From NCBI RefSeq assembly GCF_009905615.1, contig NZ_JAAAKW010000006.1, positions 310,001 through 374,000 on the forward strand: DNA of 64,000 bases, written 5' to 3'. The translations under genes and the position numbers were made by a program. Source of the stretch: Pseudomonas sp. SLFW. GTDB taxonomy: Bacteria > Pseudomonadota > Gammaproteobacteria > Pseudomonadales > Pseudomonadaceae. Each line of letters begins with the position of its first letter. The first letter of the stretch is position 1. Below the pieces are notes generated by a model that ran no database searches, had not been told where the DNA came from, and saw only the letters and a list, made by a program, of their open reading frames with translations. This document shows positions 10,134 to 18,336 of the stretch, one piece after another.

Positions 10134-11257
10134 TGCGGTGCTCCTGTCGGGTTCTTGTAGACGTCAGCCAGTTCGACCTTCATGTCCGGGTGCAGCAGTT
10201 GATTGCCAGCGACCACGACTTTTTCGTCGTTCTTCAAACCGTCGATGATGATGACTTTGCCCGTCAGGTAACGCCCGACCGTCACGCCACGCAGGCTGAC
10301 CTTGTTCTGGTCATCGACCACCCAGACCGCAGGTTGGCCGAGTTGATCGCCCAGCCCTTTTGTAAGGGCCGACCATGGCAGTTCGACGCTCTGTTTCGCA
10401 GGCACCGACAGCGCGGCACTGACGACGGAGCCGAGCTGCATGCCTTGAGGCAGAGTCTCCAGTTCAATCTTCACCTGTAGCGTGCCGGTCTGCGCCGACA
10501 CCGCTGGGGTGACTTCGCGCACCTTGCCGGTGGCCTTGATTTGCGGGTTATCCAGCAGCGTGACTTCGACCGGCTGATCCGTTGGCGGGTCGACGAACAA
10601 CGACTCGTAGACGTTGAACACAGCGTCGCGTTCGCCATCCCGGGCCTGACTGAAAATCGGCATGGTCGCTTGAACCACCTGACCCACTTCGGCCTGACGC
10701 GCCGTGATGATGCCCGGCGCATCGGCGATCAGCGACGTGTAGCCCAGTTGTTCGCGCGCGTTGGCCAACTGGGCTTGGGCGGCTTTCAGCGCGCTCTGGC
10801 TGCCACGCAGTTGGGCTTGCGCGGAATCGTATTCGCTTTTGCTGGTGTAGCCTTTCGGCAGCAGCTTTTCCTGACGCACGAACGCAGCGGCGGTCTGTTT
10901 CACGCGAGCCTGCTCGGCGGCGACAGCGGCGTTGGCCGAATCGACGTTGGTCTGTAAATCCTTAGGGTCGAGCTTGGCGAGCACCTGCTTGGCCGTAATA
11001 CGGTCGCCCACATCCACCATGCGCTGAATGATCTTGCCGCCGACGCGGAATGACAGCTGCGTCTGCACCCGCGCCTGAATGTCGCCCGTCAATGCGACGG
11101 CCGCTGCGAATTCGGCGGTTTTGACTTGCTGTACCTGCACGCGCGGCAGCACGGGGTCTTTGGGCTTTTCCTTGCCGCAGCCAGACAGCAGCGCCAGGCA
11201 CATGCCGAGCGCGAGGGCCGTTAGGCCAGTGTGAAGAACCGAGGGTTGAGCGGGCAT
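10130..11257 (-). CDS. triA: RND periplasmic adaptor (membrane fusion) protein, TriA-like
   Basis: First gene of the efflux operon, 375 residues. It has a lipoprotein signal ending in LLSGCGKE, then the lipoyl half-motif SFRVGGKIIQRMVDVGDRI, a helical hairpin (about 95-165) and the second lipoyl half (LIADAPGIITARQAEVGQVV). The open frame begins at 11290, but the ATG at 11257 is preceded by AAGGAG at proper spacing and gives a clean signal peptide. In P. aeruginosa both adaptors are needed by the pump, which explains the tandem pair. The upstream gap of about 157 bases to the divergent ATPase gene must contain the promoter. Confidence 0.83.
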   Translation of the reverse strand: MPAQPSVLHTGLTALALGMCLALLSGCGKEKPKDPVLPRVQVQQVKTAEFAAAVALTGDIQARVQTQLSFRVGGKIIQRMVDVGDRITAKQVLAKLDPKDLQTNVDSANAAVAAEQARVKQTAAAFVRQEKLLPKGYTSKSEYDSAQAQLRGSQSALKAAQAQLANAREQLGYTSLIADAPGIITARQAEVGQVVQATMPIFSQARDGERDAVFNVYESLFVDPPTDQPVEVTLLDNPQIKATGKVREVTPAVSAQTGTLQVKIELETLPQGMQLGSVVSAALSVPAKQSVELPWSALTKGLGDQLGQPAVWVVDDQNKVSLRGVTVGRYLTGKVIIIDGLKNDEKVVVAGNQLLHPDMKVELADVYKNPTGAPQ

Positions 11258-11414
11258 GCAAGCTCCTTGTGCCACTGCCGTTGCGTACACCGCGCCACCG
11301 AGCGTCGTCGTGGTGTGATCATGCGACTGTGAGCGTAGATCAGGGTTCCTTTGGCCGCTAAACTCGGCGAAACCTGACCCGTCGGTCGCACACGTTCATC
11401 GCAAGGAAGGCCCG

Positions 11415-12581
11415 ATGCTGACCACCCTCGCCGTCGCCAATTACCGCTCGATCAACACGCTGGTGATGCCGCTGGCACGCCTGAACCTGATCACCGGACC
11501 CAACGGCAGCGGCAAGTCCAACCTCTACCGCGCCCTGCGTTTGCTGGCCGAAACGGCCCAAGGCGGGGTGATCAACGCGCTGGCCCGTGAGGGCGGGTTG
11601 AAGTCCACGTTCTGGGCGGGACCGGAGAGCATCAGTCGACGCATGCGCAACGGTGAAGTCGAAGTGCAGGGCGGGCCGCGCAAAGAGGTCGTTCGATTGC
11701 GCCTGGGGTTTGCGGCCGAGGATTTCAGCTACGCGATTTCGCTGGGGCTGCCTCCGCCGTCGAACGCGCCCACGGCGTTCGCCCTGGACCCGGAGATCAA
11801 GCGCGAATGCATCTGGGCCGGGCCGCTGTATCGCCCTGCCAGTCTGCTGGTGGACCGCGCCGGGCCAATGGTTCGGACTCGCGAAGGCCGCAGTTGGGAG
11901 GTTCTGGCGCAACACACCCCGACCTTCGACAGCCTGTTCGATCAGGTGGGCAACCTGCGCTCATCGCCGGAAGTGCTGCAACTGCGAGAGAGCATTCGTG
12001 GTTGGCGATTTTATGATCACTTCCGCAGCGATTCCGACGCGCCTGCGCGCAAACCGCAACTGGGTACGCGCACGCCGGTGCTGCATCACGACGGGCGAGA
12101 CCTGGCAGCGGCCTTGCAGACCATTCGGGAGATTGGAGAACCGGAGGCGCTGGACGCCGCGATCAGCGACGCCTTTCCGGGGGCGCGAGTGGCCATCGAT
12201 GCGCAGGGTGGCGGGTTATTCTCATTGGAGTTTTATCAAGAGGGGTTGTTGAGGCCGCTGTCCGGGTCCGAGCTGTCGGACGGCACCTTGCGTTATTTGC
12301 TGCTGATCGCTGCCCTGCTGACACCGCGCCCGCCGACGATGATGGTACTCAACGAGCCGGAAACCAGCCTTCATCCTGACCTGCTGCCTGCCTTGGCGAG
12401 ATTGATCATCCGCGCGTCACAGCGTTGTCAGGTGTGGGTTGTGTCACACGCCAGACGGTTGATCGCCGCGCTGGAGCAGAACCCGGAATGCAACAGCATC
12501 GTGTTGGAGAAAGAATTGGGACAGACCAGGATTGTCGGTCAGGGGATGCTGGATCAACCGGCCTGGCATTGGCCGGATTGA
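11415..12581 (+). CDS. Stand-alone AAA/ABC-type ATPase (RecF/SMC-like, COG4637-like)
   Basis: A 388-residue cytoplasmic ATPase of the 'AAA-21' type related to RecF, SMC and OLD heads. The N-terminus carries NYRSI and a Walker A GPNGSGKSN (about residues 28-37); the signature-like LSGSELSDGTLRYLLL and the Walker B/D-loop MVLNEPETSLHPDLLP lie near residues 285-320, followed by an H-loop VVSHAR. No nuclease (Toprim) domain follows, unlike OLD proteins, and no partner gene flanks it, so it is unlikely to be a defence module by itself. Role unknown; DNA repair or stress function would be guesswork. Confidence 0.75.
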   Translation: MLTTLAVANYRSINTLVMPLARLNLITGPNGSGKSNLYRALRLLAETAQGGVINALAREGGLKSTFWAGPESISRRMRNGEVEVQGGPRKEVVRLRLGFAAEDFSYAISLGLPPPSNAPTAFALDPEIKRECIWAGPLYRPASLLVDRAGPMVRTREGRSWEVLAQHTPTFDSLFDQVGNLRSSPEVLQLRESIRGWRFYDHFRSDSDAPARKPQLGTRTPVLHHDGRDLAAALQTIREIGEPEALDAAISDAFPGARVAIDAQGGGLFSLEFYQEGLLRPLSGSELSDGTLRYLLLIAALLTPRPPTMMVLNEPETSLHPDLLPALARLIIRASQRCQVWVVSHARRLIAALEQNPECNSIVLEKELGQTRIVGQGMLDQPAWHWPD

Positions 12582-12628
12582 AGAACGCTTGATCAATCCC
12601 ACGCAGAGCATGGAGACGATCACCGTTT

Positions 12629-12718
12629 TGTAGGAGTGAGCTTGCTCGCGATGGCGGAGTATCAGAACCATTAATAGCGTTTGACACGACGCAATCGCGA
12701 GCAAGCTCACTCCTACAG
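12629..12718. repeat. REP doublet (REPIN), family A, copy 2
   Basis: Inverted pair of the GGAGTGAGCTTGCTCGCG unit between the convergent ATPase gene and the sulfonate-type transporter operon. It lies just downstream of the binding-protein gene of that operon and may protect the 3' end of its mRNA (inference). Confidence 0.9.
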
Positions 12719-12817
12719 GGATCGCGGGTTGGCGCAGATCATGGAAAACACCAAAAAAACGTAGGAGCGCGCAGTGACCGGTCAGGAGATGTCGGCTAAA
12801 AACCCTGCGAGCGCGGA

Positions 12818-13837
12818 TCAGCTACCCGCCCCACCATGAGCTTCTTCAAAGAAGAAATCCTTCCAGCTGTCGGCCTTGTTCTTCAGCACGCCGATCTCAT
12901 TCAGTTTCTCGGCATAGATGTAAGTGCGTTGCGGCACGATGGTGAAGTCGATTTCCGGGTCGTTGACGATCTTTTCAACCAGCGGCAACGCCAGCTTGGA
13001 CTTCTCGACCTCGATGTAGGTCTTCGCTGCGGCGTTCTTGTCGGCCTTGATGATCTTCTCGGCTTCCGCCAGCGCGTCGTAGAAGGCTTTGTAGGTCTTC
13101 GGGTTTTCGTCGTGGAATTTCTGGGTGGTGTAGAGCACGTTGAACGTCGCCTGACCGCCCAGCACGTCATACGAACTCAGCACTTTGTGCACGTTCGGGT
13201 TTTCCAGCTCCTGATACTGGAACGGCGGGCTGGAGAAGTGCGCGCTGATTTCCGAACCGCCTGCGATCAGCGCCGAGGTGGCGTCCGGGTGCGGCAGGCT
13301 GACGGAGATGTCGTCGAATTTCTTGTAGTTGGCGTTACCGAACAGCTTGGCGGTCTCGATCTGCAAGGTGCGCGACTGGAAGCCCACGCCCGCTGCCGGG
13401 ACGGCAATGCGGTCTTTGTCGGTGAAATCCTTCACGGTCTTCACGTCCGGCTTGTTGCTCAGCAGGTAGTTCGGCATCGAACCCAGCGAGGCGATGGCCT
13501 TGACGTTCTGCTTGCCCTTGGTGCGGTCCCAGATGGTCAACATCGGCGGAACGCCTGCCGACACAACGTCCAGCGCACCCGCCAGCAGCGCTTCGTTCAT
13601 CGCGGTGGCGCCGGAAATGCTGTTCCAGTCGACCTTGATGTCGATGCCCTCTTCCTTGCCGTGCTTCTCGATCAGCTTCTGCTGCTGCACGACGTCGAGA
13701 ATCAGGTAACCGATGCCGAACTGCTGGGCGATGCTGATCTTGCCTTCGGCGTGTGCGCCACTGCTCAGCAACGCGCCGGTCAGACCGAGTGTGACGGCCA
13801 GCGCAGTCAGCGTCGGGCGTTTGAAAGAAGTCCCCAT
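12818..13837 (-). CDS. ABC transporter substrate-binding protein, sulfonate/taurine (SsuA/TauA/NitT) type
   Basis: Periplasmic binding protein, 339 residues, with a signal peptide ending in SSGAHAEG. The segments ISIAQQFGIGYL, SGATAMNEALLAGALDVVSAG and PAAGVGFQSRTLQIE are characteristic of the SsuA/TauA/nitrate family, which captures aliphatic sulfonates, taurine or sulfate esters. It is the last gene of a four-gene minus-strand operon (dioxygenase, ATPase, permease, binding protein). The substrate is unknown: the adjacent TauD-type oxygenase points to an organosulfur compound, and the layout recalls the sulfate-ester (ats) and taurine (tau) systems without matching either decisively. The start has a GAGGAA ribosome site. 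Confidence 0.8.
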   Translation of the reverse strand: MGTSFKRPTLTALAVTLGLTGALLSSGAHAEGKISIAQQFGIGYLILDVVQQQKLIEKHGKEEGIDIKVDWNSISGATAMNEALLAGALDVVSAGVPPMLTIWDRTKGKQNVKAIASLGSMPNYLLSNKPDVKTVKDFTDKDRIAVPAAGVGFQSRTLQIETAKLFGNANYKKFDDISVSLPHPDATSALIAGGSEISAHFSSPPFQYQELENPNVHKVLSSYDVLGGQATFNVLYTTQKFHDENPKTYKAFYDALAEAEKIIKADKNAAAKTYIEVEKSKLALPLVEKIVNDPEIDFTIVPQRTYIYAEKLNEIGVLKNKADSWKDFFFEEAHGGAGS

Positions 13838-13889
13838 AAATTCCTCACAAAAGAAGCGAAAAGTGTTGGATGAGTCTTATATCCCGGTC

Positions 13890-14756
13890 TCAGCGCTGCA
13901 TGCCCCACCGCTTCACGGTCAGGCGCTCCACATTGCTGAACAGCAGGTTTTCCACCAGCAGCCCGATGATGATCACGGCCGCGAGGCCCGCGAACACCTT
14001 GTCGGTGTACAGCTCGTTGCGGTTCTGGAAGATGTACCAACCCAGACCGCCTTTCCCCGAGGACGCGCCGAACACCAGCTCGGCGGCGATCAGGGTGCGC
14101 CAGGCGAACGCCCAGCCGATTTTCAGGCCCGCCAGAATCGACGGCAGCGCCGCAGGAATCAGGATGTGCCAGACGAAGCGAATACCCTTCAGGCCGTAAT
14201 TGCGACCGGCCATGCGCTGGGTCTCGGACACGCCAAGAAAGCCCGCGTACGTATTCAGCGCCAAGGCCCACAGCACTGAGTGAACCAGCACGAAGATCAG
14301 GCTGTTTTCGCCCAACCCAAACCAGAGCAGCGACAGCGGCAGCAACGCGATGGCGGGCAGCGGGTTGAGCATCGAGGTCAGCGTCCCGAGCAGGTCGCGC
14401 CCCAATTGCGTAGACACGGCCAGCGTGGTCATGAAGAACGCCAGCACGATGCCGATCAGGTAGCCCTTGACCAGCACGGTCAGGGAAATCCACACCTTGG
14501 CCAGCAGCTCGCCAGTGACGATGCCATCGATGAAGGCCTTGGCGGTGTCGATGAAACTCGGCAGCAACAGGTCATTGCCCTGAATGCGCGCGGCGATTTC
14601 CCAGATCACCGCCAGGGCGATCAGGATCACGGTCTTGCGCACCCAGCTTTGCTGCCAGATGCGTTGCACGAGCGGAATGTCGCGGGCCAGGTCTTCCTGA
14701 GTGAAAGGCTCCAGCGCGACTTCGTATTCCTCGCGAATGGGGGGTGAAAGGCTCAT
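13890..14756 (-). CDS. ABC transporter permease, sulfonate/taurine (SsuC/TauC) type
   Basis: Inner-membrane permease, 288 residues, with about six hydrophobic segments after a cytoplasmic N-terminus. The EAA-type coupling loop GVSETQRMAGRNYGLKGIRFVWHILIPAALPSI is present. It would form the channel for the binding protein encoded 52 bases downstream and the ATPase encoded upstream. A 176-base gap holding a REP doublet separates it from the ATPase gene, so downstream genes may be expressed at a different level from the first two. Confidence 0.85.
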   Translation of the reverse strand: MSLSPPIREEYEVALEPFTQEDLARDIPLVQRIWQQSWVRKTVILIALAVIWEIAARIQGNDLLLPSFIDTAKAFIDGIVTGELLAKVWISLTVLVKGYLIGIVLAFFMTTLAVSTQLGRDLLGTLTSMLNPLPAIALLPLSLLWFGLGENSLIFVLVHSVLWALALNTYAGFLGVSETQRMAGRNYGLKGIRFVWHILIPAALPSILAGLKIGWAFAWRTLIAAELVFGASSGKGGLGWYIFQNRNELYTDKVFAGLAAVIIIGLLVENLLFSNVERLTVKRWGMQR

Positions 14757-14788
14757 GGTGGAAATCTCTTTTGAATTCGACCCAACCC

Positions 14789-14877
14789 CTGTAGGAGTGA
14801 GCTTGCTCGCGATGCGTCAGATCACACAGTGGTGTGGTGAATGACACACCGCTATCGCGAGCAAGCTCACTCCTACA
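14789..14877. repeat. REP doublet (REPIN), family A, copy 3, inside an operon
   Basis: Inverted pair of the GGAGTGAGCTTGCTCGCG unit, placed between the ATPase gene and the permease gene of the same minus-strand operon. The hairpin may attenuate transcription or set mRNA stability between these cistrons (inference). Confidence 0.9.
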
Positions 14878-14932
14878 AGGCGCGTTCAATGCGGGCGTTT
14901 GGTGATGTTCAAGTCATGCATCAAGTGCGCGA

Positions 14933-15814
14933 TCAGTAAGCGATCCGAATATCCTGAAACCGCAAATCCTGCTCGACCGCAGGCGCTTCGCCTTCGTCGA
15001 ACAGCAGCCGGTGAATGCGCTGCGCGGAGGCCTGGAAATCCACGCCACCGAGGCTTTTCAGGTCGTACTGATGGCTGTTGATCTCGGCACGCACGCGGCC
15101 TGGATGCGGCGACAGCAACAGAATCCGGTTACCCACGACCAGCGCTTCTTCGATGGAGTGGGTCACGAACAACAGCGTGAAGCGCACCTCTTCCCACAGC
15201 TCCAGCAGTTCTTCCTGCATCTTGCGACGGGTCAAGGCATCGAGCGCGGCGAACGGCTCGTCCATCAGCAGAATTTTCGGCTGCATTGCCAGCGCACGGG
15301 CAATCGCCACACGCGCCTTCATGCCCCCCGACAGGGTGTGCGGGTAGGCGTCGGCAAATGCGCTCAGGCCGACCTTTTCCAGATAATGCCGCGCCCGCTC
15401 TTCGGCTTCGCGACGCTTGAGGGTGCGCGAGGCCAGCAGCGGGAACATGACGTTCTCAATCACGGTCTTCCACGGCGGAAGCTGATCGAACTCCTGAAAC
15501 ACGACGATTCGGTCCGGCCCCGGCTCTGTGACCTGCTGACCGGCCAGACGAATCTGCCCTTCGCTGGGCGTGATGAAACCGGCAACGGCCTTGAGCAACG
15601 TCGATTTGCCGCAACCCGATGGGCCGAGCAGAACGAAGCGGTCAGCCGGATCGATTTCGAAACTGACTTGATGAGTGGCCCGCACCACGCGTTCCGGCGT
15701 GCGGTATTCAAGGCTGACGCCCTGGACTTGCAATAGCGCTTCAGCGGTAGGCTGATTGGCCTCTTGCGCGTTCGAGCGATTGCTAGCCGTGTGGCTTTGC
15801 AGAACAGCGTTCAT
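14933..15814 (-). CDS. ABC transporter ATP-binding protein, sulfonate/taurine (SsuB/TauB) type
   Basis: Cytoplasmic ATPase, 293 residues, with Walker A GPSGCGKST, Q-loop VFQEFDQLPPW, signature LSGGMKARV, Walker B ILLMDEPFAALD and H-loop VTHSIEEAL, the standard set for the nitrate/sulfonate/taurine group. A longer than usual N-terminus (about 30 residues, rich in S, N and A) precedes the domain. It lies 27 bases downstream of the dioxygenase gene, so the two are co-transcribed. Its partner permease follows after a REP element. Confidence 0.87.
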   Translation of the reverse strand: MNAVLQSHTASNRSNAQEANQPTAEALLQVQGVSLEYRTPERVVRATHQVSFEIDPADRFVLLGPSGCGKSTLLKAVAGFITPSEGQIRLAGQQVTEPGPDRIVVFQEFDQLPPWKTVIENVMFPLLASRTLKRREAEERARHYLEKVGLSAFADAYPHTLSGGMKARVAIARALAMQPKILLMDEPFAALDALTRRKMQEELLELWEEVRFTLLFVTHSIEEALVVGNRILLLSPHPGRVRAEINSHQYDLKSLGGVDFQASAQRIHRLLFDEGEAPAVEQDLRFQDIRIAY

Positions 15815-15841
15815 GGAGCGGGCTCCCTCAATCGGTGTGAA

Positions 15842-16738
15842 TCAGAACGGAGCATCGCCCTGAATGGTGGTGCGGTGCAGACGACGACGCAGATGGTCAG
15901 GCGTGCCGCCCGCCAGGTGGATCAGGGAACGGTTGTCCCAGAACACCATGTCGTTCTCCTGCCATTTGTGGCGCAGGACGTTTTCCGGACGCACGCTGTG
16001 GGCGTAGATCTCTTCGAGAATCGCGCGGCTTTCGTCTTCCGGGATGTCCACGATGTGCGTGGTGAACCCCTCGCTGACGAACAGAGCCTTGCGGCCGTTT
16101 TCCGGGTGCGTGCGCACGATCGGGTGGCTGACGACTGCGACCTGGGCCAATTGCTCGGCGCTCAGCGTTGGGCGCCAGTTCTCGGCGTTTTTGCCGTGGC
16201 TGTAGCGCGAGGTGTAGCTGTGAACGGCTTTGCGGCCTTCAACGGCTTTGCGCAGGTGCTCAGGCAAAGTTTCCCATGCCTGATGCATGTCGGCGAACAA
16301 CGTGTCGCCGCCTTCGCTCGGCAGCTCCTGGGCGTACAGCATCGAACCGAGGCTCGGCAGCTCTTTGTAGGACAGGTCCGAGTGCCAGTATTTACCGGCA
16401 TCGCCCAGACCCACCGGCTGACCGTTTTCAACGATGTTAGAGACGATCAGGATTTCAGGGTGGTTGGCGAGCAGGAACTGCTTGAGCACGTGAATCTGCA
16501 GCACGCCGAAACGGCGGCTGAAATCGATCTGTTGCTGCGGCGTGATCTGCTGATCGCGGAACACAACAACGTGGTGATCCAGGTGCGCTCGGTGTACGCG
16601 GGCGAAGTCTGCGTCATTCAGCGGCCGGGACAGGTCCAGTCCGACGATTTCTGCGCCCACCTTTTCGGCGAATGGACGCACATCGAACTGCTGACTCGGT
16701 GCTTGAGCGGACGTGGAAGCTTGGGAGGCTGCTGGCAT
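15842..16738 (-). CDS. TauD/TfdA-family Fe(II)/2-oxoglutarate-dependent dioxygenase
   Basis: A 298-residue cytoplasmic non-heme iron dioxygenase. The iron triad is visible: WHSDLSY supplies His and Asp, and RSLIHLAGG supplies the distal His; RRRLHRTTI near the C-terminus supplies the Arg that binds the 2-oxoglutarate carboxylate. The family hydroxylates taurine, alkyl sulfonates or sulfate esters so that sulfite or sulfate is released. As first gene of an operon with an SsuABC/TauABC-type importer, it probably desulfurates the imported compound; TauD, AtsK-like or another specificity cannot be told apart by eye. The upstream region is AT-rich and contains TATAAGAA, which resembles elements seen upstream of other sulfur genes here. 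Confidence 0.85.
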   Translation of the reverse strand: MPAASQASTSAQAPSQQFDVRPFAEKVGAEIVGLDLSRPLNDADFARVHRAHLDHHVVVFRDQQITPQQQIDFSRRFGVLQIHVLKQFLLANHPEILIVSNIVENGQPVGLGDAGKYWHSDLSYKELPSLGSMLYAQELPSEGGDTLFADMHQAWETLPEHLRKAVEGRKAVHSYTSRYSHGKNAENWRPTLSAEQLAQVAVVSHPIVRTHPENGRKALFVSEGFTTHIVDIPEDESRAILEEIYAHSVRPENVLRHKWQENDMVFWDNRSLIHLAGGTPDHLRRRLHRTTIQGDAPF

Positions 16739-16930
16739 GAGAACTCCGACTCCAGAATAGGTGTGACTGAGAAGTCGGGACTTTATAGATATAAGAAGAG
16801 AAATTTAAATATCGTTAGAGCATATGGATAGCGCTGAAAGAACTAGCGACGGCGCAATGCCAGTATCGGTAACGGTCCGGATACCAAATTCTTATCTTTA
16901 GCCACGAACCCGAAAGGCAAAATGCGTGTC

Positions 16931-16984
16931 TATCTCCTGCCTCGCAGCGTTGCTCGCTGCGATCCGAGGCGCTTTTCAGAGATA
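16931..16984. promoter_or_regulatory. Nested inverted repeat / hairpin in a 560-base intergenic region
   Basis: A perfect stem TCGCAGCG (16942-16949) and CGCTGCGA (16955-16962) with a 5-base loop is flanked by further matched blocks: GCCTCG/CGAGGC and TATCTC/GAGATA (16931-16936 with 16979-16984). The inner and outer blocks partly compete. It sits 18 bases before a small open reading frame and divergent from the dioxygenase gene. It could be a regulatory RNA hairpin or an operator; nothing identifies it as a known riboswitch. Apart from this, a small ORF and a REP doublet, the region from 16739 to 17298 shows only AT-rich promoter-like sequence. Confidence 0.5.
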
Positions 16985-17002
16985 AGAAAAAGAGGAACGA
17001 TC

Positions 17003-17155
17003 ATGCCGGAACGCGCAGGCTTCCACGATCACTCGTCCGACAAAGTGCAGGACGACAACGTTAAATTGCTCATTGCCTTACGGCGCGCCTTGAGCGCAGA
17101 TGCAAAAACGCCGACGCATGTACGAGCCGTCGGCGTGAAAAACGTGGGGCAGTGA
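17003..17155 (+). CDS. Possible small protein of 50 residues, function unknown
   Basis: An ATG preceded by AGAGGAACGATC (a reasonable ribosome site) opens a 50-codon frame beginning MPERAGFHDH and ending VGVKNVGQ. It is hydrophilic, has no signal peptide or membrane segment, and the middle (DDNVKLLIALRRALS) could form an amphipathic helix. It is transcribed divergently from the dioxygenase operon and follows a hairpin. I do not recognise the family. Coding status is uncertain: the evidence is the ribosome site, the position and the helix-like segment only. Confidence 0.35.
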   Translation: MPERAGFHDHSSDKVQDDNVKLLIALRRALSADAKTPTHVRAVGVKNVGQ

Positions 17156-17186
17156 GCTCGACTCTTTTCCGGCATACGGCGGACTT

Positions 17187-17275
17187 TGTTGGAGTGAGCT
17201 TGCTCGCGAACCGTTAGGTCAGGCACTGCAATGATGACTCATCAGCCGCCATCGCGAGCAAGCTCACTCCTACAG
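17187..17275. repeat. REP doublet (REPIN), family A, copy 4
   Basis: Inverted pair of the family A unit; the left arm has one changed base (TTGGAGTGAG instead of TAGGAGTGAG). Located just downstream of the orphan metQ-like gene. Confidence 0.9.
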
Positions 17276-17298
17276 AGATATCAGCTGCCCCTACAACA

Positions 17299-18087
17299 TC
17301 AGAACGCTGGCAATACCGCGCCGTCGTACTTCTTGTTGATGAAGTCTTTGACTTCCTGGCTGGTCAGCGCCTTGGACAGCTTGTTGATCGCGTCGGTGTG
17401 GGCGTTGTCGGTCCGGGTGACGAGGAAGTTCACGTAAGGCGAATCGGCACCTTCGATGATCAGCGCGTCTTTCTTCGGATTCAGTTTGGCTTCCAGCGCG
17501 TAGTTGGTGTTGATCAGGTCCAGGTCAACCTGGTCCAGAGCGCGTGGCAGCAGAGCGGATTCCAGCTCGCGGAATTTCAGTTTTTTCGGGTTGGTGGCGA
17601 TGTCTTTCGGAGTCGCCAGCGCGTTGGTCGGGTCTTTCAGGGTGATCAGACCGTTCTTCTGCAGCAGGAGCAGCGCACGACCGGCGTTGCTGCCTTCGTT
17701 CGGAATGGCAACGGTGGCGCCTTCAGGCAATTGGTCGATGGACTTCCACTTCTTGGAGTAGCCGCCGAACGGTTCAACGTGCACGCCCACGCCGGTCACC
17801 AGAGTGGCGCCTTTACCTTTGTTGAAGCCATCCAGGTACGGCTTGGTCTGGAAGTAGTTGGCGTCCAGACGCTTTTCGTTCAGCTGCACGTTTGGCTGCA
17901 CGTAGTCAGTGAACACCTTGATCTCCAGGTCCACGCCTTCTTTGGCCAGTTCAGGCTTGATCAGGTTCAGGATCTCGGCGTGGGGAACGGCCGTCGCGCC
18001 GACGACCAGTTTCTCGGCAGCCTGGGCTGCGTTGACGCCAAAGGAGAGGGCAGCCGCCAGTGCGGTGAACAACAACGTCTTTTTCAT
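17299..18087 (-). CDS. Second MetQ/NlpA-family substrate-binding protein (orphan)
   Basis: Periplasmic binding protein of 262 residues, a paralogue of the MetQ at the left edge. It starts with a classical signal peptide (MKKTLLFTALAAALSFGVNA then AQAAEKLVVG) lacking a lipobox cysteine. Family motifs FTDYVQPN, DANYFQTKPYL and GSNAGRALLLLQ are present. No ATPase or permease gene is adjacent, so it probably feeds a MetNI pair encoded elsewhere, possibly the one at 0.8-2.6 kb (inference). A strong AAGGACATCGC ribosome site precedes the ATG. Its neighbourhood suggests methionine or a related sulfur compound as ligand. Confidence 0.85.
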   Translation of the reverse strand: MKKTLLFTALAAALSFGVNAAQAAEKLVVGATAVPHAEILNLIKPELAKEGVDLEIKVFTDYVQPNVQLNEKRLDANYFQTKPYLDGFNKGKGATLVTGVGVHVEPFGGYSKKWKSIDQLPEGATVAIPNEGSNAGRALLLLQKNGLITLKDPTNALATPKDIATNPKKLKFRELESALLPRALDQVDLDLINTNYALEAKLNPKKDALIIEGADSPYVNFLVTRTDNAHTDAINKLSKALTSQEVKDFINKKYDGAVLPAF

Positions 18088-18336
18088 GCGATGTCCTTAA
18101 AATCCGGTCGCCTTGTGGGCAACTCTGTCGAGATAGTGCCGCGGGTACGACCCCATGGGGTGGCGGCTGATGCGGACATTACCGAGATTTTTTATTCCGA
18201 GACAATACTTTTTAAGCGAATCGTTATGCTTTTTGGTTCTCAGGAGGCTTTTGGCCATCTCTCATGATCTGCAAATGGCTCTACGTCAGCGCTCTCGCGG
18301 CCGTCGCGCTGCTCCCACAGATGGTCGGCTCAACCG

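Noticed and set aside
12818..16738. Naming the four-gene operon tauABCD or atsRBC/atsK
   Set aside because: The families fit both, but the gene order (dioxygenase first, binding protein last) and the sequences by eye do not settle the substrate, so no symbols were given.
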